Positions 45,846-54,073 of a stretch of DNA of 64,000 bases are shown here, one piece after another. The stretch is from positions 4,278,001 through 4,342,000 of the forward strand of contig NZ_CP049143.1 in NCBI RefSeq assembly GCF_011044495.1, read 5' to 3'. Below the pieces are notes generated by a model. It saw nothing but the letters and a program-made list of their open reading frames with translations. It was not told where the DNA came from and did not search any database. The position numbers and the translations under genes were made by a program. Source of the stretch: Roseimicrobium sp. ORNL1 (GTDB lineage Bacteria; Verrucomicrobiota; Verrucomicrobiia; Verrucomicrobiales; Verrucomicrobiaceae). The number at the start of each line of letters is the position of its first letter. The first letter of the stretch is position 1.

Positions 45846-47243
45846 ATGCCGTCTTTCATCATCCCAAAAGAGCCCGTTTCCCGCCGTCGTGTCTTGCGTG
45901 GCTTGGGCGCGACGATCGCGCTGCCGTTCCTGAACGCCATGTGCCCCAGCACCGTGCGGGCTGCCTCCTCGGCGAAGGCTCCTGTGCGCATGGCCTTCAT
46001 CTTCATGCCCAACGGCGTGCGCCAGGACCGCTGGACGCCCGAGGGCACGGGCGCCGACTACAAGCTCTCCCCCATCCTGCAGCCGCTGGAGCGTCATCGT
46101 GGACAAATGAACGTGCTCACGGAGCTGGGCCACATGAACTGCCGCGAGGGCGACGGCCACTACGCGAAGACCGCGAACTGGCTCACTGGCACGAAGATTG
46201 CCAAAACCACGGGCAAGGACCTGCGCTGCGGCGTGAGCATCGACCAGTACTACGCGCAGCAAGTGGGTCACGCGACCCGCTTTGGCTCGCTGGAGCTGGG
46301 CACTGAGCCGATTCACACCGGCGTGGATTTCAATGTGAACTACACGCAGCTCTACGGTTCACACATCTCCTGGCGCACCCCCACTTCTCCCCTGCCCCCG
46401 GAGATCAATCCGCGCTTCGTCTTTGATCGCCTCTTCCGCGAGAATGCCGAGCAGCGCCGTGCCTCCGCCATGGAGAACAAGAGCGTGCTGGACCTCGTGC
46501 TGGCCGATGCGAAAGCTCTCCGCTCCACCGTGGGCCAGGAAGACCAGCAGAAGCTGGATGAATACCTCGACAGCATCCGCAGCGTGGAGCGCCGCATTGA
46601 GGCGGACATCGCGCGTGTGGCCACTGGCGAGAATCTCGACCCTGCCGTGAAGGCGGAGATCACAGGCCTGGATGAGCGCATTTCGAAAGCGATGAACGCT
46701 GTTAAGGCCGACCCCGGCGGTCGCCTGCGACTGGATCACACCGAGCACTCACGCTTGATGATGGACCTCATCACGCTCTCCTTCTGGAGCGACAGCACCC
46801 GCGCTGCGAGTTTCATGTTTGGTTGGGCAGTAAGTGGAAAGAATTTCTCCTTCCTGCCTGATGTGAAGCTGGGTCACCACGAAAGCTCCCACCACGAGAG
46901 CAAGGAAGAGAAGCTCGCGCAGTACGAGAAGATCAACATCTGGCACTCCGAGCAGTTCGCCTACATGCTGGACCGTATGAAGTCCATCAAGGAAGGCGAA
47001 GGCACCCTGCTGGACAACAGCCTCGTGATGTTTGGCTCCAGCCTTCGGGATGGAAACAGCCACAATCCGAAGAACCTCCCCATCCTCCTCGCCGGCAACG
47101 GCGGCGGCATCAAGACCGGCCAGCACCACGTGTACGGAAAAGATACGCCCCTGTGCAATCTCTTCCTCTCCATGCTCCAGGCTGGCGGCGTGAAGGCGGA
47201 CCGCTTCGGCGACAGCACGGGTACACTACAGGGGCTGGTGTGA
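45846..47243 (+). CDS. DUF1552 family protein with Tat-like leader
   Basis: A 465-residue exported protein. The leader SRRRVLRGLGATIALPFLNAM is twin-arginine-like and VRAAS a probable cleavage region. The DUF1552 domain follows (RMAFIFMPNGVRQDRW, GQMNVLTELGHMNCREGDGHY, NWLTGTKIAKT, IDQYYAQQVGHATRFGSLELG). DUF1552 genes normally lie beside DUF1592/DUF1588/DUF1585 genes; here the partner is present at 47717-49609 but convergent. The reaction is unknown; a periplasmic fold related to DUF1501 is likely. No CxxCH motif is present. Confidence 0.93.
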   Translation: MPSFIIPKEPVSRRRVLRGLGATIALPFLNAMCPSTVRAASSAKAPVRMAFIFMPNGVRQDRWTPEGTGADYKLSPILQPLERHRGQMNVLTELGHMNCREGDGHYAKTANWLTGTKIAKTTGKDLRCGVSIDQYYAQQVGHATRFGSLELGTEPIHTGVDFNVNYTQLYGSHISWRTPTSPLPPEINPRFVFDRLFRENAEQRRASAMENKSVLDLVLADAKALRSTVGQEDQQKLDEYLDSIRSVERRIEADIARVATGENLDPAVKAEITGLDERISKAMNAVKADPGGRLRLDHTEHSRLMMDLITLSFWSDSTRAASFMFGWAVSGKNFSFLPDVKLGHHESSHHESKEEKLAQYEKINIWHSEQFAYMLDRMKSIKEGEGTLLDNSLVMFGSSLRDGNSHNPKNLPILLAGNGGGIKTGQHHVYGKDTPLCNLFLSMLQAGGVKADRFGDSTGTLQGLV

Positions 47244-47388
47244 TCGGAGTGTTCAGTATCCAGTGGACAGTAACTCGTAGGAGCTGCATCGACGTTTTTT
47301 CATCCTTTTCTGACCTTGTGATTGGAGCTTGTGGAATAGGCTGACAGATGTGTGCCTTCGGCTTGTCACTTAACTGCATACCCGAAGT

Positions 47389-47640
47389 TGCTGCCTGAAG
47401 GGCAGCAGGAGCCCAGCCCAGAGTTAGGGAGCCTTAGCGACCGACACTCTGGGTAGAGTGTGAAATCGATACCACCCTGAAAGGGTGGAGGAACGGGTTC
47501 CATCGCTTCAGACGGCAATCTGGATGGACCGCTCTCCTCCGCCCTTTCAGGGCGGTCATTGTCTTTGCTCCACACCCAAGGTGTCGGTCGCTAAAGCTCC
47601 CTAACCTTGGGCTGGGCTCCTGCACTCTTTCAGGGTGCAA
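47389..47640. repeat. Nested intergenic palindrome with 49-bp imperfect arms and CCCT-GAA-AGGG hairpins
   Basis: Outer arms at 47406-47454 and 47574-47622 pair over 49 bp with about five mismatches. Between them lie perfect hairpins CCACCCT-GAA-AGGGTGG (47472-47488) and CCGCCCT-TTC-AGGGCGG (47539-47555); just outside are GCTGCC-TGAAG-GGCAGC (47390-47406) and TGCACTCT-TTC-AGGGTGCA (47621-47639). It fills most of the 473 bp between convergent DUF1552 and DUF1592 genes; nothing else is supported in the interval. The layout is like REP/MITE-type elements. Confidence 0.75.
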
Positions 47641-47716
47641 TTCAGGGCTACTCATGACGCTATTGCAGCGAATGCATGAAACAACCGTCAAGGATACTGA
47701 TTGCTATTCCCTGAAC

Positions 47717-49609
47717 TCACTTCGCCATCCGGAACGGATAGCTCTGCACCACGCCAATGATCAGCGCCTCGCTGCGATAGTCGTTTTTCTTCAGCGTCTC
47801 TTCGAGACGCAGCAGCGTGGGTTGGTCCACCGTTTCGAGACCACGACCTAGAGCGTAGCCGAGGAGGCGCGAGCACAGGGTGCGGGAGAATTTGTCCTTC
47901 TCCTGCATCAGCACCTTGCGGAGTTCGGCGGGATTCGCAAAGGCGCGTCCATCGGGCATCACGCCGCCCACGTCGAGTGCCTTGCCGTTTTCATTGTCGC
48001 GCCACTGGCCCACGGCATTGAAGTTCTCCAAACCGAAGCCGATAGGGTCCATGCGTACGTGACAACCGATGCACGCTGCCTTGTCGCGATGCGCCTCCAA
48101 TCGTTTGCGCAGGGTGACTTCCCCTTTCAAGTCACGATCATCTTCAGGAAGCTGGCCCACATTCGGCGGCGGTGGCGGTGGTGGCGAGCCAAGCAACTGC
48201 TCCAGCACCCACTTCCCACGCAGCACCGGGCTGGTGCGCTGCGGATAGGCCGTGGCGGAAAGGATGGCACCCATACCCACGAGACCACCGCGCTTGCCAT
48301 CGGTGAATTTCACCTGCCGCATCTCCGGTCCCTTCACATCCGGCACGCCGTAGTGGTTGGCGAGTGCTTCATTAAGATACGAGTAGTCGCTGTCGAGGAA
48401 GTCCAACACGCGGCCATTGTGGCGCAGGATGTTGTCCGCGAAGTTGAAAGCCTCGTCATACATGTTGCGCCGCATCTCGTCATTGAACTGCGGGAACTTG
48501 CGGCGGTCCGGATCCACCGTGTTGAAGAGCTCATCGAAGCGCAACCACTGCCCTGCAAAGGTCTTTGTAAAAGCGACCGCCCGCTTGTCCGCCAGCATGC
48601 GCTTCACTTGCGCGGCCAACACGGCATCGTCCTGCAGTTTCTTCTCGGAAGCGAGCTTCAGCAATTCATCATCCGGAATGGAAGACCACAGGAAGAAGGA
48701 AAGACGTGAAGCCATGCCATAGTGGTCCACTTGGTGAATCTCCCCGACTTTCGCAGGCTCCTGCTCGCGGATGAAGAGAAACTTCGGCGAAAGAATCACC
48801 GTCTTCACAGCCACCTTCAGGGCACCATCCCAGTTCGCCCCTCGCTTGAGCGCCGCGCTGAAGACTTGAATCACTTCCTTGAGCTCCTGCTCAGAGACAG
48901 GCCTGCGCCAGGCATGCTGCACCAGAGGACGAAGGATGAGCGCCGCTCCTTCCTCGGGTGGCAGCTTGTCACTGGTGCACGGGGCCATGAGACGTCCCCG
49001 CAGCGGATCCTTGCTCCACACTTCCTTCACCACGTCATCCGCCGTGGTGATGTACTTCTCGATGAGCAGCGGCGAAAGCGTGAGCGTATCTGCATTGTTA
49101 GAGAAGCCCTCACCACCCGCACCGTCGGCAGGAAACTTGTCGCCGGGCTTCGATTCAATGCCCAGCAAGTCCCGCAGCGCGTAGGTGTATTCATCACGCG
49201 TCAGCCGCCGCACTTTGCGCACACCGGGATCCGAGGGCGCCAGTGCGAGCGTGGCCATTTCATTCATGCCCACCCAGTCAAGGATGGCCTGCTTCCCCTG
49301 CGGCTCGAGCGGCGTCTTGTTCTTCGGCGGCATGGTGCCGGCCTTGAGTTGCTCGCGCACCTTGTCCCAGAGTCGGATGTCATTCCTGGCCGGATGGTTC
49401 GCATCCGTGAGCGCCTGGAGATCCACATCCCCCTTCTTCACCTCCCCGTCGTGACAATCGAAGCAACGCTGCTCCATCACCGGGATCACATTCTTCTGAA
49501 AAGCATCTGCCACCGCCGCGCGATCCTGTGCCTGCGTGCTGGAGAGAGTCAAGGTGACTACGGAGGCAACACTCAGGAAGAACGGAAAGGCGGCACGAGA
49601 GACAGGCAT
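47717..49609 (-). CDS. DUF1592/DUF1588/DUF1585 cytochrome-type protein
   Basis: The ATG at 49609 gives 630 residues with a signal peptide (cleavage near TQAQ). A planctomycete-type cytochrome C domain carries CFDCH (49-53) and GTMPPKNK. Then come the DUF1587 ([17 protein letters not shown]), DUF1595 ([14 protein letters not shown]), DUF1592 ([17 protein letters not shown]), DUF1588 ([26 protein letters not shown]) and DUF1585 ([13 protein letters not shown]) modules in order, with a second CIGCH motif near 543. These proteins occur with DUF1552 partners in PVC bacteria and are predicted to be periplasmic, haem-bearing and involved in polymer breakdown. The partner is at 45846-47243, convergent. 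The longer TTG start at 49630 is not supported. Confidence 0.94.
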   Translation of the reverse strand: MPVSRAAFPFFLSVASVVTLTLSSTQAQDRAAVADAFQKNVIPVMEQRCFDCHDGEVKKGDVDLQALTDANHPARNDIRLWDKVREQLKAGTMPPKNKTPLEPQGKQAILDWVGMNEMATLALAPSDPGVRKVRRLTRDEYTYALRDLLGIESKPGDKFPADGAGGEGFSNNADTLTLSPLLIEKYITTADDVVKEVWSKDPLRGRLMAPCTSDKLPPEEGAALILRPLVQHAWRRPVSEQELKEVIQVFSAALKRGANWDGALKVAVKTVILSPKFLFIREQEPAKVGEIHQVDHYGMASRLSFFLWSSIPDDELLKLASEKKLQDDAVLAAQVKRMLADKRAVAFTKTFAGQWLRFDELFNTVDPDRRKFPQFNDEMRRNMYDEAFNFADNILRHNGRVLDFLDSDYSYLNEALANHYGVPDVKGPEMRQVKFTDGKRGGLVGMGAILSATAYPQRTSPVLRGKWVLEQLLGSPPPPPPPNVGQLPEDDRDLKGEVTLRKRLEAHRDKAACIGCHVRMDPIGFGLENFNAVGQWRDNENGKALDVGGVMPDGRAFANPAELRKVLMQEKDKFSRTLCSRLLGYALGRGLETVDQPTLLRLEETLKKNDYRSEALIIGVVQSYPFRMAK

Positions 49610-49745
49610 GAAGAGGGAGATGATGAGCAAAAGGACGGAGAAGATACGCGCCGAGAAGGCTTTGGCTATCCGCGTGTGACGTGATGAACAATTAGTTTCG
49701 AAGCGACTCTTTCACCAAAAGCACCGCCTTGATTTTCCGACGAGT

Positions 49746-49908
49746 TGCCGAAGGCCTTGGACTGCGCGCAGCCTGCTGCCGCTTTCCTAAAGTGCAGCCT
49801 GCTGCACGCCGTGCCGCGACGAAGTCGCCAAGCTTTTCTAGACACATCACCCTGCGAGCGGGTGCCACCATCACCTCAGCAGGCTGCCGCAGTCCAAGGC
49901 CTTCGGCA
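49746..49908. repeat. 33-bp near-perfect inverted repeat with nested hairpins
   Basis: The left arm TGCCGAAGGCCTTGGACTGC... (49746-49778) pairs with 49877-49908, differing by one base. The 98-base centre contains GTGCAG-CCTG-CTGCAC (49792-49807) and GCGAC-GAA-GTCGC (49816-49828); CAGCCTGCTG occurs at 49769 and 49795. It occupies most of the 316 bp between the BatA-like gene and the DUF1592 gene start. Nothing else in the interval is supported. Confidence 0.78.
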
Positions 49909-49925
49909 GGAGTCTCGAGACCTCC

Positions 49926-51830
49926 TCAATACACCGCATGCCGGTGGAAGAGCCAGCTCTCCAGTAGCAGGATGCCGAGGGCAAGCCAGAGCAGCTTCGT
50001 GCTCCAGTTCCCTCCCCCGGCCCACTTCACGCCATTGTCCTGGGCAGCGGCTGGTGCAGCGGCATCTGCCTTTGCCGAGGGCACATCCGTCTCCCGCGTG
50101 GAAAGCAGGAGGCTGGATTGGACGCGGCCCTTGCTGTCTTCAAAGAGGCCCACGTATCGCAAATCCATCCAGCCCGAATTCACTTCCTGGGAGACATCAT
50201 GGATGGATACACCATCCCATACCCTCCAGCGCACCATGCCGGGCGCGACCTGAACCACCTCCCCTGGATGGTGCGGCTGCAGGGAAGCCAGCGCCTCCGC
50301 CTGCTCCGCGCACCAGTAGATCGCATTTCCCACAAGCAGGGGGAAGGCACTCAAAAGGGCAAGCTGCTCACTGCGGCTCGGCTGGAAGGCGGTGACCACT
50401 AGCCGCTGACCACCGGCCTCGCCAGCGGCCAGCACAGGCTCATTGCCCGCCATCCAGAGCGTCTCCAGCGTGTCGCTGACATTCAGCACCGTGGTTTGCG
50501 TCACCGCCGCGCGATTGCTGGTCACACGGAAGAGCACGGGATGCTCTGGCTGCACCGCGCGCACGGCATCATAGGGCACCGGGCGCTCCAGCTTCTTCGC
50601 GTGAATCGGCCCTTCGCTGCGCGGAGGGTTCAGCACGAGTGCGGGTCGGTCCGTGGGCCACGGAGTCGGCAGCCAGTTTTCGAAGACATACACATCCGGC
50701 TTCTCCTTCAGTGGCCAATCCTTCACGCCACCCTTCAGCACCTGGATGCGGTCTTCCGCCAGCAGCGAAGTGAGCGCGAGTTCCACAAACGGATCGGGCG
50801 CCTCCGCCAGCCAGGCCACCACGAGCGGCTTTGTTTCGGGAAGCGCCGCCAGCACCACATTGTCCCAGCCCAGGCTATCGTTCGCAGCACGCAGCTCCAT
50901 TTCCAGGCGCTGCCCACGGCCACCTTCCACGGGGAGAATAATACGTGTGCTTTCACCCGGCTTCAGTTCAAACTCGCGCAGTCCACGTGGATTGCCATCC
51001 AGCCGCGCTTCGAGTGTGACATCCATCGGTGCCTTGTTCGCAGAAGAGGCTGACACCTCCACAAACACATCGAAGCGATTGCGCGCCAGCGGCGCCGGGC
51101 GAATCTGGAAACCAGTAATGCCGACATTCAGCGTTTCCTTCAGCGCCACATCAATGAACCGCTGACGGGGCTCGGCGGTAGTTGGCTTGCCCGCATCCGC
51201 GGAAGCAGCAGTGGCAGTACCAGCCGGTTCTTCTTTCGGCGTGAACGCGCGATCACTCGCATACCAAATCTCCGCCGGAGCATCCAGCGCAGCGAGCCTC
51301 CGGGCAACGACCAGCGCTTCCTCCGGACGATCCTCCTGGGGCACCACCTCGGCCTGATCAATCATGCGCAGGAGTTCGCGGCGGTTCGTGCTGCGCGACT
51401 GCATCACTTCTGCCTCGGAGCCATACACCACCAGCGAGGTTATGATATTTTCCGGCAACGCATTGAGGCGATCCCGCAGCACATCCTTCGCCGCATCCAG
51501 CCTGGTCTTTCCGTCTGCATCCTTCGCATCCATGGAGGCGGAGCAGTCCAGCAACACCACGAGGCTCTTCGGTGTGTCACCGCCCCCTTCACGGAATGGC
51601 CTCGCCAGTGCCAGCACCGCCAGCAGGATGACCAGCAGCGTGAGCAGCAGGGAAAAAACCTTCTTCAGCCGCCGCAGCCATGCCGACTCCTGATGCTCCC
51701 GCGCCAGCGTCCGGAAGAAAAGCAGCGTGGAGACCTGCACCCGCTTCGCCTTCCGTCGGAACAACCACAAGGCCACCGGGATGAGCCCGAGCCAGAGGAG
51801 ATGCAGGTACTGGGAGTGGAGGAAGGTCAA
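49926..51830 (-). CDS. BatA-like von Willebrand factor A membrane protein
   Basis: The 634-residue product starts at a TTG (51830); no alternative ATG lies before the first membrane helix. TM helices are at about 8-24 and 58-77, then a periplasmic-side vWA domain with the MIDAS motif DCSASM (95-100) and RLDAAKDVLRDRL. A long beta-rich central region follows, and the last helix (about 612-630) anchors the C-terminus. The N-terminal layout is that of BatA (Aerotolerance) proteins. Partners are the DUF58 and MoxR genes in the same string; such sets support metal insertion or envelope maturation in other bacteria. The precise role is open. Confidence 0.86.
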   Translation of the reverse strand: MTFLHSQYLHLLWLGLIPVALWLFRRKAKRVQVSTLLFFRTLAREHQESAWLRRLKKVFSLLLTLLVILLAVLALARPFREGGGDTPKSLVVLLDCSASMDAKDADGKTRLDAAKDVLRDRLNALPENIITSLVVYGSEAEVMQSRSTNRRELLRMIDQAEVVPQEDRPEEALVVARRLAALDAPAEIWYASDRAFTPKEEPAGTATAASADAGKPTTAEPRQRFIDVALKETLNVGITGFQIRPAPLARNRFDVFVEVSASSANKAPMDVTLEARLDGNPRGLREFELKPGESTRIILPVEGGRGQRLEMELRAANDSLGWDNVVLAALPETKPLVVAWLAEAPDPFVELALTSLLAEDRIQVLKGGVKDWPLKEKPDVYVFENWLPTPWPTDRPALVLNPPRSEGPIHAKKLERPVPYDAVRAVQPEHPVLFRVTSNRAAVTQTTVLNVSDTLETLWMAGNEPVLAAGEAGGQRLVVTAFQPSRSEQLALLSAFPLLVGNAIYWCAEQAEALASLQPHHPGEVVQVAPGMVRWRVWDGVSIHDVSQEVNSGWMDLRYVGLFEDSKGRVQSSLLLSTRETDVPSAKADAAAPAAAQDNGVKWAGGGNWSTKLLWLALGILLLESWLFHRHAVY

Positions 51831-51906
51831 AGGAGAATTGCTTCAGTAGAGTTAGCGTCAGGTCGCGGAGGTTCGTCAATGTTCAAGCTCAGATATACAC
51901 AACAAG

Positions 51907-52461
51907 TCAGTCAAGTCGCCCGAACGCCCTGGTCCTGAATGCCACCGGCTGAGCTTCCGCCTCTCGATAGTCCCTGTACGCTTTCAACAGGAAATCATCC
52001 TTACAAGCAACAAGCTGGGCACTCCGGATGACATCGTGTGAATTGGGGTAAACCTTGAGCATGGATACGTCCTCCACGGTGTCTGGCGTGATAACAATGG
52101 AACTAGCACGGTTTCCACGCCTTACTGGATTCAGAGATGAGGCCAAGAGTGGTAGATGCTCCGTTTTTTGCGCGTAGTCCACCCGCATCACCAAATACAG
52201 GTCACCCTTTATTTGGCAATACTCGTAGTTTCCCGGCTCCTTCGCCAGCAGGGGGAAGAATGCAGGAGGATCCGAGTCACGCAAGACACCCGGAAAATGC
52301 TGCGCCAAAGCCGTCCTCATTGTGGGAAAAGCGATCCCGCTCAGAGCACTCTCCGCCTCCCCACGAGTAACTGGACCTCGCGGCTCCGCGATCCGAGCCC
52401 CACTCTGGCACGAAACAACCAGAGGCAGGACAGCCAGCAGAAGCAACCTCCCCAAAACCAT
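51907..52461 (-). CDS. Lipoprotein paralogue 2 in the MoxR operon
   Basis: From the ATG at 52461, one base overlapping the stop of the preceding gene (TGATG), the 184-residue product has a lipobox LVVSC near residue 18. Its middle reads YEYCQIKGDLYLVMRVDYAQK and ends in a VEDVSMLKVYP stretch. The upstream gene has YEFYTLNDDARLMLQVDYQQK and VKRLKVTPLPEDKIVSAQIV in equivalent places, so the two are paralogues. An alternative GTG start at 52464 would give a GTGA overlap. Function unknown; envelope location is expected. Confidence 0.72.
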   Translation of the reverse strand: MVLGRLLLLAVLPLVVSCQSGARIAEPRGPVTRGEAESALSGIAFPTMRTALAQHFPGVLRDSDPPAFFPLLAKEPGNYEYCQIKGDLYLVMRVDYAQKTEHLPLLASSLNPVRRGNRASSIVITPDTVEDVSMLKVYPNSHDVIRSAQLVACKDDFLLKAYRDYREAEAQPVAFRTRAFGRLD

Positions 52462-53114
52462 CACTTCTTGCGCGTAGGCTTCCTTTTCGCCGCAGCTCCC
52501 ATCTTCTCCGCCGCCAGTTCCGATTGCGTGGAGATGCCCAGGAAGCGGATCTCCTTCTTCAAGACAATCTGAGCACTCACGATCTTGTCCTCCGGCAGAG
52601 GGGTAACCTTCAGCCGCTTCACTCCATCCATGGTGATGACGAGCGGATCCAGCGCTGGGTCGGGTGCGGCGGGCGCTGTACCGTCAGTGACCACGCCTGC
52701 CAGGATTGATTGTGGGGCATCGGGTGTACGAGGGTTCATGAGGTCTGCCGCAGCGGAGACTCTGTCAGCGGCGCGAGCACGCTTATCCTCCACTACCACC
52801 GGCTTCTGCTGGTAGTCCACCTGCAGCATCAGACGGGCATCATCATTCAGCGTGTAGAATTCGTAGCTTTGGGGCTCAGAACTATGGTCAAAGGAAAACG
52901 CTGCAAACGCCTCACCCGTCTTCACCGGCACTTCCTTGGGGAACTTCTTCGCAAAATCCTTGCGCGTCGCAGGCAGCGGCACATCCACCACGGCCTGTCT
53001 CCATCCCTGGGTGGTCTCCGGCGGTGGCGGAGACTTCGCAAAAGGATTCGAGGCGCAAGACGCGAGAAGCAACACCGCAGGAACGGCCAGGAAATGTGGA
53101 AGAAGTGAGCGCAT
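52461..53114 (-). CDS. Lipoprotein paralogue 1 in the MoxR operon
   Basis: A 217-residue predicted lipoprotein with lipobox LLASC (Cys20), a Pro-rich linker (PPPPETTQGW) and a beta-rich domain containing YEFYTLNDDARLMLQVDYQQKP, which recurs in altered form in the next gene. A long Ala/Pro-rich insertion (about 145-165) is absent from the paralogue. It ends in a basic tail (AAKRKPTRKK). It is 32 bp downstream of the DUF58 gene and overlaps the second lipoprotein gene. No family is recognised. Confidence 0.72.
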   Translation of the reverse strand: MRSLLPHFLAVPAVLLLASCASNPFAKSPPPPETTQGWRQAVVDVPLPATRKDFAKKFPKEVPVKTGEAFAAFSFDHSSEPQSYEFYTLNDDARLMLQVDYQQKPVVVEDKRARAADRVSAAADLMNPRTPDAPQSILAGVVTDGTAPAAPDPALDPLVITMDGVKRLKVTPLPEDKIVSAQIVLKKEIRFLGISTQSELAAEKMGAAAKRKPTRKK

Positions 53115-53146
53115 GAGGTGGTTGGGGGGATTTATTGAGGGATCGC

Positions 53147-54055
53147 CTAGGCGCTGGCCAGTGCGCTTCCGCGCGTGAGAAGCGTGAGAAAGCGATCCTC
53201 GAAGGGTTCATCACTCGCGCAGCGGAAGAAGTCAATCTGCCGGCTGGCACATGCGTTATTCAGGCTTTCGCTGAATGCATCAAACATTTCTGTGTAGAGC
53301 TTCACATCACGCCGCGTGATCCAGAAGCGGCGCTTCTCCCCGGTCTCCACATCGGCGAGCTCCACCTCGCCATCGAGATCCGGGCGCTGCTCCCACGGAT
53401 GAATGACCTGCACGAAATGCGTCTCTCCCGGCCAGCCCGCGGCGCGGTTCACCGCCTCCACCGCCGTGCCCACTTCGCGACCAAAGAAGTCCGAGATCAC
53501 AAAAATGATGCCATAACGCTGACGTGATGGCCGGAAGTCGCTGAAGCACTTCTCCAGATCCGTGAAGCCGCCGTACTGCCACTTGCCCACGGTCTGGATG
53601 AATTTCTCAATATTCCCCTGCCCCCGCAGCGGCGGCAGTTCTTGCTTCACCCCTTCATTCATCGAGTAGAGGCTCACGCGATGCTGACCGCTCAGGCCGA
53701 GATACGCCAGCGCCACAGCGAAGCGGAGTGCCTGGCGTTTCTTTTCCGGAAACGGAAGCGCCATGGAACCGCTGGTGTCCACCACGATGTGCACATGCAG
53801 TTCCTGCACCTCCTCGTACAGACGCACGAAAAGTTTCTCCAGTCGGGCATACAGTCTCCAGTCAATGGCGCGGAAGTCGTCATTGGCCGTGTAATGGCGA
53901 TAGTCCTTGAACTCACGGGTAAATCCGGTGGCCGGCGTGCTCTGCATGCCGCGCTTCATGAGCGCCCGGCGTTTCCGCAGCCGCAGCGCGAGGGTGCGCA
54001 GGCGGTCGAGGAACGTAGCGTCAAAGAGGTCTTCGCGAGCGAGGGTTTCAGGCAT
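53147..54055 (-). CDS. DUF58 family protein (vWA-like)
   Basis: A 302-residue cytoplasmic protein with the DUF58 signature: FTREFKDYRHYTANDDFRAIDW split by the conserved Asp-Asp pair, then a vWA-like domain with MIDAS DTSGSM near residue 93. The typical partner is a MoxR ATPase; here it is 7 kb upstream on the same strand, and the BatA-like gene lies 1.3 kb downstream. DUF58 proteins are thought to bind MoxR substrates during assembly or maturation of complexes. No membrane helix is present. The 19-bp gap to the TPR/PQQ gene suggests cotranscription. Confidence 0.93.
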   Translation of the reverse strand: MPETLAREDLFDATFLDRLRTLALRLRKRRALMKRGMQSTPATGFTREFKDYRHYTANDDFRAIDWRLYARLEKLFVRLYEEVQELHVHIVVDTSGSMALPFPEKKRQALRFAVALAYLGLSGQHRVSLYSMNEGVKQELPPLRGQGNIEKFIQTVGKWQYGGFTDLEKCFSDFRPSRQRYGIIFVISDFFGREVGTAVEAVNRAAGWPGETHFVQVIHPWEQRPDLDGEVELADVETGEKRRFWITRRDVKLYTEMFDAFSESLNNACASRQIDFFRCASDEPFEDRFLTLLTRGSALASA

Positions 54056-54073
54056 GGGGATGACTGGGGGAAT

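Noticed and set aside
45770-46306. Plus-strand frame overlapping the start of the DUF1552 gene
   Set aside because: Pro/His/Arg-rich alternate frame; the DUF1552 frame carries a Tat leader and family motifs.
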